Source of the DNA: an uncultured Collinsella sp.
Lineage (GTDB): Bacteria > Actinomycetota > Coriobacteriia > Coriobacteriales > Coriobacteriaceae
NCBI GenBank assembly: GCA_900550965.1
Contig: URUC01000001.1
Span: 1-49,791, forward strand
Direction of reading: 5' to 3'
Length of the DNA: 49,791 nt
Notes under the pieces: generated by a model
The model's database searches: none
Seen by the model: only the letters and a program-made list of their open reading frames with translations
What the model was told of the DNA's origin: nothing
Translations under genes and position numbers: made by a program
Shown here: positions 24,684 through 31,649 of the stretch, piece by piece
Numbering within the stretch: the first letter of the stretch is position 1
Layout: each line of letters begins with the position of its first letter

Positions 24684-26453
24684 TTACTCGCACGAAGCGA
24701 GCAGCTTCTCAAGATCACACTCCAATGCCTCACGCTCCTCAACGTCCATCACTGCAAGGGCGACACGCATCAGGGACACCTCGGCGGCAAGCTCCTTAAC
24801 CTGGTCGGGGCGTTTGCTAAAGTGGTCGTAAATCCGCAGGGCCTCCCCGGCCGCCAGGTACTGCCACTTTTCCAACGAAGGCTTTTCGGACCTGCTCATG
24901 GCATCGACCCACTCGCCAAGACCCTGAAAACCGTTGCCCGTAGTCGTGCCGTTCATAACCACATCGAGCGGGCTCAGCAAGCAATCGGGCGTTTTTTTGT
25001 ACACCAATTTGGTGAGCGTAAGCACCTGGGCAAGGTTGCGATACTGTTCCTTGTCGGCATAGAGCACGTCGTTGTAGCAGGCGCAGGCCTTAAGCAGCTC
25101 GTGGGCGGCAATGCGCTCCGGCCCATCAAACGGAACGCCGCGCAACAACACCCCAGCAAGATCGAATGCCTTGCCGCCCTGCACGATCTTGTCGAGCGCC
25201 GAGCCGTCCACCAAATCCGCCAGCCAAGCAAACTCAGGCTGATACGGCTTATGCTCGTCCTCGTCCTCATGCTCCATCCAGTTGCTCACCAGCGCAAGGG
25301 CTTCAATCTCTCTCCCGTTCAGAAAGGGCGAATTCTTCCCCATCTCTTCCCGCAAAAATCCCCGCGGCTCATGAGAGTGCTCGTACGCAACCGCAAGCTC
25401 CCCGTCGCTCACGACCAAGGTCGCACGGGAAATATAGGTATCTTCCCGCATGTCCCTCCAGGCGTACATCATAAGGGGACGCAGCTGACGGAGCATGCCG
25501 CGCGCGCCGGCACCTTCCTTAACCGCGCGCTTCGCCGCAAGGCGAGCAGCATCTGCCATCAGCTCCATCTTGGCGCCATTTCCCATCATGTTGTTGTACT
25601 TGGGCAGGTACTGTTCATACGCAATCTGGACCAGATCGTCCACGCTCAAGGCGTTAAAGTTAATCACCGAGCCAATGCGCCCGCACAGCTCGGACATAAT
25701 ACCCCAAGTCTCAACATCCTCGATGGTCGCACTGTCTCGCAGCTCGTTTGCCGATTTTGCGGCGGTGCGCACGGCGGCATACGAGGATCCGAAGCCGACC
25801 GTGGTGCCAGACTTGTCACTCAGGCGCTTGCGCACCAGAGCATCCAAGCCCATAAAGGCGCCGCCCAAAATGCAAACAACCTGATCGAGGTTGAGCGTCT
25901 TAATAGCCGCACTCTTGGAGGTATCACATTCAAACGGCATCTCCCCGCCTTCCAAGAGCTTAAGGAACGACTGCGATGGACTAAAGCTCGATGCAACTTC
26001 GCCCCCATCGGGCTCGGCACGAACCGCCTTGTCAAACTCGTCAAAGAGCACCAAGCAAATTTCGCCGGGATTGGCAGCCTGATAGTCCGCGACCTGCGAC
26101 AGGCAGTTGCTCATGCTGGCACCGCGCCAGCCCTCGCCCGTCATGGTGGAGACATCGAACACGAACAGTTTGAGCCCCGCGGCATCTGCCACGGCCTTGA
26201 TGGTGTGGGTTTTTCCCGTGCCGGTGGAACCCATCACCAAAATGGCAGCGGGCGAAAGAACGTCGCGCGGGTCGGCGCCGCGTGCCAACATCACGCAGCG
26301 GTTGACCTCAAAGCTCAGCGCCGTCACAAAGGCCTCCAAGCTTCCTTCGTGGCCAATAACACTCTGACGCGTCTGCTCCACCAGACGCGTAGGCGCAATT
26401 CGATTGAGCAAGTCCTGGTAGCGATCGATGTTTCGATACTGCTTCTGAGTCAT
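24684..26453 (-). CDS. ClpX-like AAA+ unfoldase with C-terminal extension
   Basis: A 589-residue AAA+ protein whose core (about residues 30-335) follows ClpX: IGHEGSLEAF start, Walker A GSTGTGKT (75-82), Walker B LVLFDEFDKA (D138/E139), Arg finger ELCGRIG (R259) and sensor 2 GARGML (R318). Three points stand out. The pore loop, GYVG in ClpX, reads GWRG (108-111). The ClpP-docking loop, IGFG in ClpX, reads VGFG (219-222), so the contact motif is kept. The N-terminal zinc-binding domain of ClpX is absent, and about 250 extra residues follow the AAA+ core. The start at 26453 follows AAGGAAGG. It lies downstream of two membrane-protein genes; a ClpP-like gene is at 45391. Probable role: unfolding of specific substrates for proteolysis. 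Confidence 0.85.
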   Translation of the reverse strand: MTQKQYRNIDRYQDLLNRIAPTRLVEQTRQSVIGHEGSLEAFVTALSFEVNRCVMLARGADPRDVLSPAAILVMGSTGTGKTHTIKAVADAAGLKLFVFDVSTMTGEGWRGASMSNCLSQVADYQAANPGEICLVLFDEFDKAVRAEPDGGEVASSFSPSQSFLKLLEGGEMPFECDTSKSAAIKTLNLDQVVCILGGAFMGLDALVRKRLSDKSGTTVGFGSSYAAVRTAAKSANELRDSATIEDVETWGIMSELCGRIGSVINFNALSVDDLVQIAYEQYLPKYNNMMGNGAKMELMADAARLAAKRAVKEGAGARGMLRQLRPLMMYAWRDMREDTYISRATLVVSDGELAVAYEHSHEPRGFLREEMGKNSPFLNGREIEALALVSNWMEHEDEDEHKPYQPEFAWLADLVDGSALDKIVQGGKAFDLAGVLLRGVPFDGPERIAAHELLKACACYNDVLYADKEQYRNLAQVLTLTKLVYKKTPDCLLSPLDVVMNGTTTGNGFQGLGEWVDAMSRSEKPSLEKWQYLAAGEALRIYDHFSKRPDQVKELAAEVSLMRVALAVMDVEEREALECDLEKLLASCE

Positions 26454-26513
26454 GGGCGCCTTCCTTTCCATATTGGTTTTCTTTCCTTCGATGTGGGCCG
26501 AGCCCTTAAACCA

Positions 26514-26720
26514 CTACAGTGCCAGCGATGTCGCCGACTCCAGATAGATCACGTTGCCCGGCTGGGTAAAGACCGGAATGTGGTAGAGCAGCTGCAAAAT
26601 GCCCTGCTTGAGCAGCGGAAACAGTGTGGGATGCAACACTTCGTACATCAGGGCACCAGCCATAAGAGCGGTAAGTACGGCAAGCAGCAGAAGCTTTTGA
26701 GCGTTAGAGAATACCGACAT
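26514..26720 (-). CDS. 68-residue single-helix membrane peptide
   Basis: A short protein with a hydrophobic N-terminal helix (KLLLLAVLTALMAGALMY, about residues 9-26), then a second hydrophobic stretch (GILQLLYHIPVF). The start ATG 26720 has AAAGGA 6 nt upstream; a much longer frame reading into the neighbouring gene is a shadow. It lies between the multi-pass membrane protein gene (44 bp upstream) and the ClpX-like gene (60 bp downstream), so all three are probably one transcript. It may be an adaptor, a holin-like peptide, or a membrane anchor for the ATPase; none of these is shown. Confidence 0.7.
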   Translation of the reverse strand: MSVFSNAQKLLLLAVLTALMAGALMYEVLHPTLFPLLKQGILQLLYHIPVFTQPGNVIYLESATSLAL

Positions 26721-26764
26721 GGTCGTTCCTTTCTTTATGCGAGATATTTGGATTGCGTTGTGGG

Positions 26765-27502
26765 TTAGCGACTCATAGCGATGGCAATGCCAATAACCGT
26801 GATAACCACGGGGATCGCAAGCGATGCGAACACAATCCCGGCAAAAAGGCCTACCACCACCGCGCACACGACGATGACCAGTGCTGTGGGCACAAGCGCG
26901 AGCAGAGGAGTAACCACGCAGGCAGATGCAAAGCGAAGCCCGTGGAACAAGCACTCATGAGGGAATAAAGCCTTGAGAACTCCTTCGACAATTCGCCACT
27001 CGACAATCGTTCCGACTGTTAAGACAACAGCCCAAAGCAGATAATCATTGGCGCGGGAATCCGAAGCCATCTTTCCGGTAACGCCAGCCCACCAATCAAA
27101 TGCGGCGGCACAGCCCAGCAAACAGACGATCGCGCAGACGACGGATGCAAATGCGCCCGCACCCTCAATTGCACCGAGCAGCTCGCACATGTCGGATTCG
27201 CGCTCTCCCGTTAACAGCACAATCCATTTGTGGGCAAGCGCCGCAACGACCGCCACGCCCAGCACAACCCAGTACGCCCTAAACGCCACCAGGCGCCACG
27301 AATGGAGCGGAATCACCGTGTTGCCCTCGCCAATCTCGAACATAAAGCCGCCGAGCCACGTCGTCAGCAAGCACATCATGTCGACGGCGACAACGTACAG
27401 CACAACCGCAAAGAGGGTTTGCAGAATCATGCCGAAAATATTCACTGTTGTTGGCTTCTTGAGAGCGTCTGGCTCGATCCTATACGTGTCGTATCCGTTC
27501 AT
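26765..27502 (-). CDS. Multi-pass membrane protein, resembles the MNTSIQ membrane proteins
   Basis: A 245-residue integral membrane protein with five to six predicted helices: about 22-51 (MILQTLFAVVLYVVAVDMMC), 74-97, 115-141, 154-176 and a long C-terminal hydrophobic block (194-243). Topology matches the proteins encoded at 30277 and 33856: a short polar N-terminus, an early helix, an extracytoplasmic loop, three middle helices and one very long C-terminal hydrophobic block ending a few residues from the stop. Sequence identity is low, so this is a tentative family link. The start has AAAGGA upstream of ATG 27502. It is the first gene of the operon with the 68-residue peptide and the ClpX-like ATPase, and is divergent from the methylase-like gene at 27772. 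Confidence 0.8.
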   Translation of the reverse strand: MNGYDTYRIEPDALKKPTTVNIFGMILQTLFAVVLYVVAVDMMCLLTTWLGGFMFEIGEGNTVIPLHSWRLVAFRAYWVVLGVAVVAALAHKWIVLLTGERESDMCELLGAIEGAGAFASVVCAIVCLLGCAAAFDWWAGVTGKMASDSRANDYLLWAVVLTVGTIVEWRIVEGVLKALFPHECLFHGLRFASACVVTPLLALVPTALVIVVCAVVVGLFAGIVFASLAIPVVITVIGIAIAMSR

Positions 27503-27771
27503 TAGCTGTCCTTTCGTTGCTGAAACAACTAGTTGGTTTATCCACTGTAGCTTGATACAACTAGGAGATATGCAAATCTCTTAGTGTTAGTATCTAGCGA
27601 AATATTACCCAATGCGTACGGCCTCATACGCACCATTCGATTTTTTTCTTTTTCATTTGAGTGCCCCGTCTGAAAAACGCCGCAACTGCTCTTCTTGTAG
27701 ACTGAAGGCAATTGAGCCGCGACGGGCCAGTCAGCGAACCGCGCAATATAGGGAATATGCAGGAGGTGCGC
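27503..27771. promoter_or_regulatory. Divergent control region with CAACTAG repeats
   Basis: The gap between the membrane/ClpX-like operon and the methylase-like gene. CAACTAGTTG at 27526-27535 is a perfect palindrome; CAACTAGG recurs at 27558 and TATCTAG at 27591. It is AT-rich up to about 27660. The plus-strand gene has AGGAGG 5 nt before its ATG. The repeats could be operators for either direction. Confidence 0.45.
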
Positions 27772-29415
27772 ATGCTCAAAACTAAAGCAGAATTTGCAAC
27801 TCTTCGCTTAAACGAAGATCTCAAGCCATATATGAGCCGATATCTATCGGATCTTGTGTCTCATATGGTCGAGAAATATCAGCCTTCGTCGAGAACGAAA
27901 AGGCTCATTGAACTGTGCTGTCGCGATTTTGAGTTTTCGAGCGAGCACGTCGATGGCCCCTCGTGGTCTGTTTTGGGGATTGACCTCAAGCGACCTTCGG
28001 CCGCCTCGTTTGAGTTTGAGGACCGCGTTTACAACGAAGCAACCGACGAATGGGATTATGTGCCCGCTTGCGTTTGCAAAAACCGAGTCAAAGTCCCGAC
28101 GTCGACGTTTACTGCCATCGAAGAGAATATCTTTTTATACGACTACGAGCAGGACGCAGCCTCTCACACGTACGAATCAGCACTCATTTACTGCAGGCCC
28201 CCCGAGCTACGACCGCTATCCCAATTCCCGGCATCTATCGATGCGGCAAATGCGCGAGTCCTGGATTTCCTCAGAACGCGCTCGAAGCAGCTGCAACGCA
28301 GCGCAGGCATCCCCGATCTGCTTTCGGTCACTGAGTGGTACTACATCTTTCTTGCGGCATCCATTGCCTGCTCTCAGTCCCATGCCACGGCCGTCATTCA
28401 GATTTCGGACCGTCTGTTCAATCTGGCGCGAGCCGTAGATGGACGTCGCCTTCTTTGTGACCTCGGCCTGCTAAAGAGCATTGTGCTTCTTCCCAACACC
28501 ATTGCCAAAAAGGCCGAGGGTCGCGCGCTGCTCTTTATTGGCGACGGCGAGCCCAATGATCCGTATTTCCTTTTTGACGGCAGGAGCTTTGACGACAAGC
28601 AAATGACCGATGAGATTCTGCACCAGCTCCTCGATTCCGTCGACCGAGCCTACGGCGATCAAAAGAATCCAGTCTATTGGCATCGGCTCGAGGATCAGGG
28701 CAACGGCATCTATCCCCTATTACCCAATACAAAGAGCGGATCGTTCGACGAGAGAATGTTCATCCCCCTTGGGTCGCTAGCGCCAATCTACCGCGGCACC
28801 GCCCGCAGCGTTGTAACCAAACTGCCCGAATCAGATCCGACAGACAGTTACCAACAGCACGACTGCTACTACCTGTCGCTAAAGCATCTTCATGATGGCG
28901 CAATCATTGCCGCAGAAGATGTACTTGAGCGTGTCCCCGATACAGATATCTACGATGTAAGCCGTGTAGACTACGAAGATTTTCGGAAGGCCAAACCGAT
29001 CGACGCCCGCGAGGCGAGCCTTCTCATATCACGCGTCGGGCCTCCATTCAAGCTTGCCCTCATCACGCCAGGCCACTTTTCTGTCGGTTCTGAGCGCCCC
29101 GTGGAGCGCGGTCTTTTGTTTGAGAGCATTGTCCCCTGCGACGCCATGTTCTGCGCTACCTTTGAGGACGAGCTGCTTGCCCAGTTTGTCCTGGCATACC
29201 TGTCGTCCGATGAGGGGCAGAAGAAACTGGCGGACACCTCGCACGGAGACGCGCTTGTGCAACTTGCCCCAATGGACCTGCGAAGCATGACCGTGCCTGT
29301 TCCCGGGCGAGCGGAGCAGGAGCGCTACGCGCTAGAGTACGAAGCAAAGCAGCGCGCCTACGAGGACGCCCTTAAGCAGGCGGAACATTACGCTGCGAGC
29401 AAGGGAACGATGTAG
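27772..29415 (+). CDS. Degenerate N6-adenine methylase-like / HsdS-like fusion protein
   Basis: A 547-residue protein. The middle (about residues 180-290) matches the C-terminal half of type I HsdM-like methylases: TEWYYIFLAASIACSQSHATAV, LLCDLGLLKSIVLLPNTIAKK and RALLFIGDG, equivalent to the 'GLIEAVIGLP...ILVL' stretch. No SAM-binding D/N-P-x-x-G-S/T motif and no NPPY/F catalytic motif is visible, so it is probably not an active methylase. The last ~200 residues resemble an HsdS-type half (LGSLAPIYRGTA..., YYLSLKHLHDGAI, and a C-terminal helical stretch after TVPVPGRAEQERYALEYE). The start is fixed by AGGAGG before ATG 27772. It is divergent from the ClpX-like operon. A homologue with the same arrangement begins at 48837. 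It may recognise DNA without modifying it. Confidence 0.7.
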   Translation: MLKTKAEFATLRLNEDLKPYMSRYLSDLVSHMVEKYQPSSRTKRLIELCCRDFEFSSEHVDGPSWSVLGIDLKRPSAASFEFEDRVYNEATDEWDYVPACVCKNRVKVPTSTFTAIEENIFLYDYEQDAASHTYESALIYCRPPELRPLSQFPASIDAANARVLDFLRTRSKQLQRSAGIPDLLSVTEWYYIFLAASIACSQSHATAVIQISDRLFNLARAVDGRRLLCDLGLLKSIVLLPNTIAKKAEGRALLFIGDGEPNDPYFLFDGRSFDDKQMTDEILHQLLDSVDRAYGDQKNPVYWHRLEDQGNGIYPLLPNTKSGSFDERMFIPLGSLAPIYRGTARSVVTKLPESDPTDSYQQHDCYYLSLKHLHDGAIIAAEDVLERVPDTDIYDVSRVDYEDFRKAKPIDAREASLLISRVGPPFKLALITPGHFSVGSERPVERGLLFESIVPCDAMFCATFEDELLAQFVLAYLSSDEGQKKLADTSHGDALVQLAPMDLRSMTVPVPGRAEQERYALEYEAKQRAYEDALKQAEHYAASKGTM

Positions 29416-29425
29416 CGACCGAGGC

Positions 29426-29461
29426 CGGCAGACTGTCCGGACTTTTGCCGACAGTCTGCCG
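29426..29461 (+). terminator. Stem-loop after the methylase-like gene
   Basis: CGGCAGACTGTC and GACAGTCTGCCG form a perfect 12-bp stem with a 12-nt loop, 10 bp past the stop codon. It lacks a T run downstream, so termination efficiency is uncertain. It lies between convergent genes. Confidence 0.6.
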
Positions 29462-29487
29462 ATCAGGCACGCCGTTCAGCGCAGCAG

Positions 29488-30105
29488 CTAGAGATCCTCA
29501 ACAGACTTCGAACTGGCTTTGGCCGCCTCTTCGCCCGCGATCAGGTCCCTAACCGTTATATACGCACTGTACGTAGCATCTTCAATCTTTTCCATAACAT
29601 CAGGGTCGCAAGTTCCCCAAATATCTTTGAGAACTCGAGCCAATCCCCAAGCAGCGCTGAGCAGGACGTCAACGTCCTTTAGATCTAAGTGGCTGACCGT
29701 AAAGGGACAGTACTCGCACTCCAACAGATAGGTGTCAACAGCCTCAATTGTCTCAGCCACATACTGCTCAAGATCGGGATGGGGATGGAAGGCGCACAGC
29801 GCCTTGTGCGGATCGGTCGGCTCAATCCAATACAGCGTTGTCGCTTCCTCGCATTTCTCGAGCGGATAACGCTCAGCTGCCTTCTCCCAGCTTTCATACC
29901 AGGGATCGGCATCGCCGTCCGTCATCGACCTGCAAAGATTAATCGCCGCAGAAACAGTCGCACACGAATATCTATAGCTGGCGTCTTTCTTAAACTCATC
30001 ATTGAGCTCGACGTCACCAGACAGCTCCGCCTCCATGATAAGGAACGGACCATCCTCATCCGTAATGCTTATGGGATAGTTGTTGCACTCATAGCCCGGA
30101 TACAT
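29488..30105 (-). CDS. Protein of unknown function
   Basis: A 205-residue acidic soluble protein, no signal or membrane helix. Recognisable only by composition: YSCATVSAAINLCRSMTDGD, a Trp/Glu-rich middle, then ATLYWIEPTDPHKALCAFHP and a helical C-terminus. The start at 30105 is chosen for GGAG 5 nt upstream; the longer frame up to 30246 would run through the fossil at 30134-30181 and the tandem hairpins. Because of that fossil, this gene now lies directly behind the remains of a DIAC-type gene, perhaps replacing one member of a third module. No function can be proposed. Confidence 0.65.
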   Translation of the reverse strand: MYPGYECNNYPISITDEDGPFLIMEAELSGDVELNDEFKKDASYRYSCATVSAAINLCRSMTDGDADPWYESWEKAAERYPLEKCEEATTLYWIEPTDPHKALCAFHPHPDLEQYVAETIEAVDTYLLECEYCPFTVSHLDLKDVDVLLSAAWGLARVLKDIWGTCDPDVMEKIEDATYSAYITVRDLIAGEEAAKASSKSVEDL

Positions 30106-30133
30106 TTTGTCTCCAATCAATCGTTCGGACACA

Positions 30134-30181
30134 TTAACAAGCAATATCGAAACCGCGCTCACGCGGAGGACCGTCGTCCTC
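30134..30181 (-). pseudogene. Fossil 3' end of a third DIAC gene
   Basis: Read on the minus strand, 15 codons before a TAA give EDDGPPRERGFDIAC. The intact gene at 31214 ends EDDSSPRDRGFDIAC, so 12 of 15 residues match. At the DNA level, 30121-30181 matches 31201-31261 at 52 of 61 positions, and similarity continues past the stop codon. Upstream of 30181 the homology stops at tandem hairpin repeats. The rest of the gene is missing. Confidence 0.75.
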
Positions 30182-30190
30182 GCACCAACC

Positions 30191-30265
30191 TGCAAGTTTT
30201 TCTCATCGCATGAAAAGAACTTGCGATTCTTGCAAGTTTTTCTCACGCGGTGACAAGAACTTGCA
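30191..30265. repeat. Two tandem copies of a hairpin repeat
   Basis: TGCAAGTTTTTCTCA starts at 30191 and again at 30231, a 40-bp period. Each copy continues to an AAGAACTTGC that pairs with its start (GCAAGTT/AACTTGC). The pair lies just past the stop codon of the membrane protein gene at 30277 and at the broken end of the fossil DIAC gene. It may serve as a terminator and may mark the recombination point. Confidence 0.65.
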
Positions 30266-30276
30266 TGGTCGCCCCG

Positions 30277-31101
30277 CTACCTGCGCCACGAGGCGGCAAG
30301 GATAACGGGAAGCCCGGCGATGCACACCACTAAGGCCACGGCTGCGAACGCAAGCACGATGGCCACGCTCACGACGACATAGGCCACGGTAATGAAGGCC
30401 AGCGCCAGCAGGCAGGCAAGCAGCTCGGCCACGTAGCACAACACCAGGTTCGAGCTCGCGCGCTTCAGCAGAACGTCGGCGAGGCGGACCAGCTCGACGG
30501 CAAAGCCGCTGCCGAAATTGCGTCCGGGGCCCTTGGCAAGGAACCACTTGAACAGGCACATCAGGGCGCAGCCCAGCATCATCATGATGGAAACGGTCCA
30601 TGCATTGTGCCCCGTCTCGACAAGGCTCTGGTCGCCCACCGCGCTGCCGTTGACGAGCCAGGCCGTTCCATAGCCCATGAACAGCATCGCCAGCAGCAGG
30701 CAGGCGCTCACCGCGGCGAGAGAGCGCGACACGCGCCCGCTGAACACCGGAGCCTCGCAGCTGAGCCCAAGGCCCTCGCGAACACGCCAGGCGGCATGGT
30801 AGGCAGGGTAGGCCGCGATGAGCGCGGCCACGAGCAGCGACGCCCAATCGGACCCGGGCACAGCCGACGCGTACTCCGCAATCGCGGAGATGGAGAAGGC
30901 AGCATGGAACGGCTCGTTCAGAAACAGCGCGACCTCGCCCTTCCAGACGCAAAACGGGGCGGCGACGGAGGCGGTGCCGGCAGCGGCAACCGCAGCAACG
31001 GCAACGAGCAGCGCGCCCTGCACGAGTTTGACGACCTCGTCTTTGGCGGTGCGGGACGCAGGCTCAACGGCGCTGGACGAAATTTGAATAGAAGTGTTCA
31101 T
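30277..31101 (-). CDS. MNTSIQ-type multi-pass membrane protein, copy A
   Basis: A 274-residue integral membrane protein with five or more helices: about 28-51 (VQGALLVAVAAVAAAG), 86-106, 150-175, 195-215 and a long C-terminal block after RASSNLVLCYVAELLACL. Its paralogue at 33856 shares the MNTSIQ start, a WKGE motif after the first helix, A-Y-P-A/V-Y-H-A-x-W, the PVFSGRVSR/PVFCGRMSR loop, KGPGR and RASSN-x-VL-x-Y-x-AE. The start has AAAGGA before ATG 31101. It lies 112 bp downstream of the small DIAC gene and forms module A with it and the divergent 719-residue protein. A channel, sensor or effector role is possible; none is shown. Confidence 0.85.
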   Translation of the reverse strand: MNTSIQISSSAVEPASRTAKDEVVKLVQGALLVAVAAVAAAGTASVAAPFCVWKGEVALFLNEPFHAAFSISAIAEYASAVPGSDWASLLVAALIAAYPAYHAAWRVREGLGLSCEAPVFSGRVSRSLAAVSACLLLAMLFMGYGTAWLVNGSAVGDQSLVETGHNAWTVSIMMMLGCALMCLFKWFLAKGPGRNFGSGFAVELVRLADVLLKRASSNLVLCYVAELLACLLALAFITVAYVVVSVAIVLAFAAVALVVCIAGLPVILAASWRR

Positions 31102-31213
31102 GTTTTCCTTTCAACAGAAATCAAACCGGAATCGCCGGCAACTAGGATGCAGCCTCTAGTCGGCTCCGATTAGAGATTGTTCGCCCACATTGATACCAAG
31201 TCGTGCGGACACA

Positions 31214-31540
31214 CTAACAAGCGATATCGAAACCGCGATCTCGTGGAGAGCTGTCGTCCTCAATCCATTCGAGCCCGACGCACTCATCGATCCCTGCATC
31301 GGGAACTGACGACCATCTGAACTCGAAACCAAGCTGGTCAAGCTCATCGACTCGCCCACGGATCACTCCGTAAACATCCAACGCATTCTCGAAATCCTCC
31401 GAAGACGCGTAGCCTCGCTCGCACTGCCTGCGCATCTGATGCAAGCGACCCATGGCGGCGGCGATAATCTCGCGAAGAGCGATAACCTCGCGCTCGCATA
31501 CATCAATGTTTCCTTCGTTGAGCTCGATGCGATCGGACAT
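31214..31540 (-). CDS. Small protein ending in DIAC, copy A
   Basis: A 108-residue acidic, helical protein (REVIALREIIAAAMGRLHQM... then DELDQLGFEFRWSS) ending GFDIAC. The paralogue at 34797 shares the D/R-E-L-x-x-LGFE-x-x-W core and the D-x-DIAC C-terminus; the rest differs. The start at 31540 has GGGAGG 5 nt upstream; a longer frame to 31855 is a shadow of the divergent gene. It is upstream of the membrane protein in module A. Conservation of the last four residues, through to the free carboxyl end, suggests the terminus is recognised by something, such as a protease adaptor, a lipid-modifying enzyme or a binding partner. Confidence 0.75.
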   Translation of the reverse strand: MSDRIELNEGNIDVCEREVIALREIIAAAMGRLHQMRRQCERGYASSEDFENALDVYGVIRGRVDELDQLGFEFRWSSVPDAGIDECVGLEWIEDDSSPRDRGFDIAC

Positions 31541-31579
31541 AACGGCCTCCCTGGTTTTAACCCTTTTCGCTTGACTCCA

Positions 31580-31608
31580 TTGAACAACCGCAAACAGCCG
31601 CGTAATAT
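31580..31608 (+). promoter_or_regulatory. Sigma-70-type promoter of the 719-residue protein gene
   Basis: TTGAAC at 31580-31585, a 17-bp spacer and TAATAT at 31603-31608: near-consensus -35 and -10 boxes. The message would start near 31615, giving a ~35-nt leader with GGAG before the ATG at 31650. The -35 box lies inside a motif shared with the equivalent gap of module B (31571-31586). Confidence 0.7.
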
Positions 31609-31649
31609 GACTTTTATCGCGTTTTAAATTTTGGCTGTTTGGAGCATCA

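Noticed and set aside
24822..26768. 648-codon plus-strand frame opposite the ClpX-like gene
   Set aside because: Antisense shadow; the minus strand encodes Walker A, Walker B and sensor motifs.
27772..29415. Active type I methylase with fused specificity subunit
   Set aside because: No SAM-binding D/N-P-x-x-G or NPPY/F motif can be found, so only a degenerate methylase-like label is supported.
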